Source: Heterotrichella gracilis (taxonomy: Eukaryota > Sar > Xanthophyceae > Tribonematales > Xanthonemataceae). Taken from it: DNA of 64,000 nt. The stretch is from NCBI GenBank assembly GCA_032358255.1, contig JAULBX010000002.1:1-64000 (forward strand), in the 5' to 3' direction. Each line of letters starts with the position of its first letter. Within the stretch, counting starts at the first letter, position 1. Below the pieces are notes generated by a model that was not told the DNA's origin, searched no databases, and was given only the letters and a program-made list of their open reading frames with translations. This document shows positions 63,403-64,000 of this stretch, piece by piece. The position numbers and the translations under genes were made by a program.

Positions 63403-63499
63403 TTCCCCCTTGGAGAAGGGGGTTAGGGGGATTGATGTTCTGAACTTCCATTTTGCTCCGCAAAAATCACCCTAGCCCCCTTTTTTCAAAGGGGGAATT
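63403..63499. repeat. G/C-box inverted repeat between VWA and MFS genes
   Basis: The left arm TTCCCCCTTGGAGAAGGGGG...AGGGGGA (63403-63431) and the right arm CACCCTAGCCCCCTTTTTTC...GGGGGAA (63468-63497) are imperfect inverted copies. Each arm can also fold alone. A shorter related stretch is at about 34640-34660. Likely a scattered intergenic repeat. Confidence 0.7.
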
Positions 63500-63509
63500 T
63501 AAAGTTGCC

Positions 63510-64000
63510 CTAAGCCCCTTTCCCACCAACATTCTTTTTCATGGTGAGCAAAATAACAAAACCCAAAATAAAATAACCTATCAGCGATAAAATAGAGGGA
63601 CGCATACCGCCAACTATTTCGCTAATAACGCCAAAAGTAATGGTTCCTAAGATCATGCCCATTTTTTCCATCACATCGTAAAAACTAAAAAAGCTGGTAT
63701 TGTCTTCCGTTTCTGGTAATAATTTACTGTAAGTGCTTCTTGATAAAGCCTGGATACCTCCCATAACGAAGCCAACTAAAAATGCCACGATGTAAAAATG
63801 AATTGGCAAACGCGCTACCATATACGTGAACACACAAATAAAGATCCAGATAAAAATAGCGCTCATCAGTGCTTTTATGTTTCCAATGCGCGACGATAAT
63901 TTTGAGAAAAAGAATGAACCTGCAATACCAACAAACTGTATAATTAAAATACTTACAATTAAAGAGGTTGTTTTTGCCTGCTCGCTTTCCCAGATGATTT
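63510..64000 (-). CDS. MFS transporter, C-terminal part (5' partial)
   Basis: The frame stays open to the end of the window, so the gene begins outside; about 163 residues are present. They contain five hydrophobic helices with the MFS-type loop GGIQALSRSTYSKLLPE and end LTMKKNVGGKGA. The SRSTYSKLLPE loop is typical of the UMF1/Atg22-like subfamily of efflux or nutrient transporters. It lies downstream of nothing visible, and a G/C-box repeat follows its stop. Substrate unknown. Confidence 0.85.
   Translation of the reverse strand, partial: IIWESEQAKTTSLIVSILIIQFVGIAGSFFFSKLSSRIGNIKALMSAIFIWIFICVFTYMVARLPIHFYIVAFLVGFVMGGIQALSRSTYSKLLPETEDNTSFFSFYDVMEKMGMILGTITFGVISEIVGGMRPSILSLIGYFILGFVILLTMKKNVGGKGA

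Noticed and set aside
1-64000. tRNA, rRNA, CRISPR, insertion sequence or phage genes
   Set aside because: None was recognised. No cloverleaf, rRNA core, regular spaced repeats, transposase, integrase or capsid-type protein was seen.

Overview
The window looks like part of the chromosome of a Bacteroidota bacterium with a type IX secretion system (T9SS). It is AT-rich, start sites mostly lack strong Shine-Dalgarno sequences, several starts are preceded by the Bacteroidota -7 box (TAnnTTTG), and there are many T9SS cargo tails, three TonB-dependent receptors, a PorV/PorQ-type protein, a T9SS plug protein and a bacillithiol enzyme (BshC). I see no rRNA, tRNA, CRISPR array, insertion sequence or prophage. 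Genus cannot be named from what is visible.

Layout. 1-1134 is the end of a PKD-repeat adhesin with a CHU_C-type tail. 1206-7781 is a divergent locus: a secreted endonuclease/exonuclease/phosphatase-fold enzyme facing an operon of one TonB receptor and two OB-fold/anchor-J lipoproteins. This looks like a system for processing and importing an extracellular (nucleic-acid-like) substrate, with a leader that can form two competing hairpins. 7856-10144 is a housekeeping operon (greA, HIT protein, phosphohexomutase). 10224-19474 is a three-gene operon of a large TonB receptor, a 1477-residue secreted protein and a PorV-like channel protein. 19725-21163 holds a basic exported peptide, dCMP deaminase and an Nfu iron-sulfur carrier; 21236-26887 holds nadB, a PIF1-like helicase and an aldehyde dehydrogenase. 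26888-27522 is a gene-free, palindrome-rich repeat island.

27523-37175 has the T9SS plug protein, two paralogous T9SS cargo proteins with almost identical C-terminal ends, and a third TonB receptor. That receptor is followed by a cobalamin adenosyltransferase and a PaaI-like thioesterase. 38208-45853 carries a His-rich exported protein, a GVYG-repeat surface protein, a PcaF/PaaJ-type thiolase, a PorE-like TPR/propeller protein, upp and bshC. 46135-48204 is a tandem pair of cargo proteins. 48294-49572 is a Sco pair, one member without the copper cysteines. 49620-52721 is a tandem pair of secreted thioredoxin-like proteins. 52737-55479 holds a membrane aminopeptidase, an unknown exported protein, a 94-residue protein that is little more than a sorting tail, and a SiaC-like protein. 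55588-58009 holds a glycine-rich cargo protein and a lipoprotein whose gene appears to lack an ATG.

The most unusual locus is the minus-strand operon 62031 to 59045: an MsrB lipoprotein, a divergent Lgt-like membrane enzyme, a radical SAM protein of the tetraether-synthase (Tes/COG1964) type, and a small cysteine-rich membrane protein. By homology and context it could be a lipid-tail or lipoprotein modification system. The window closes with a VWA-domain protein, a G/C-box inverted repeat and the C-terminal part of an MFS transporter that runs off the right edge.
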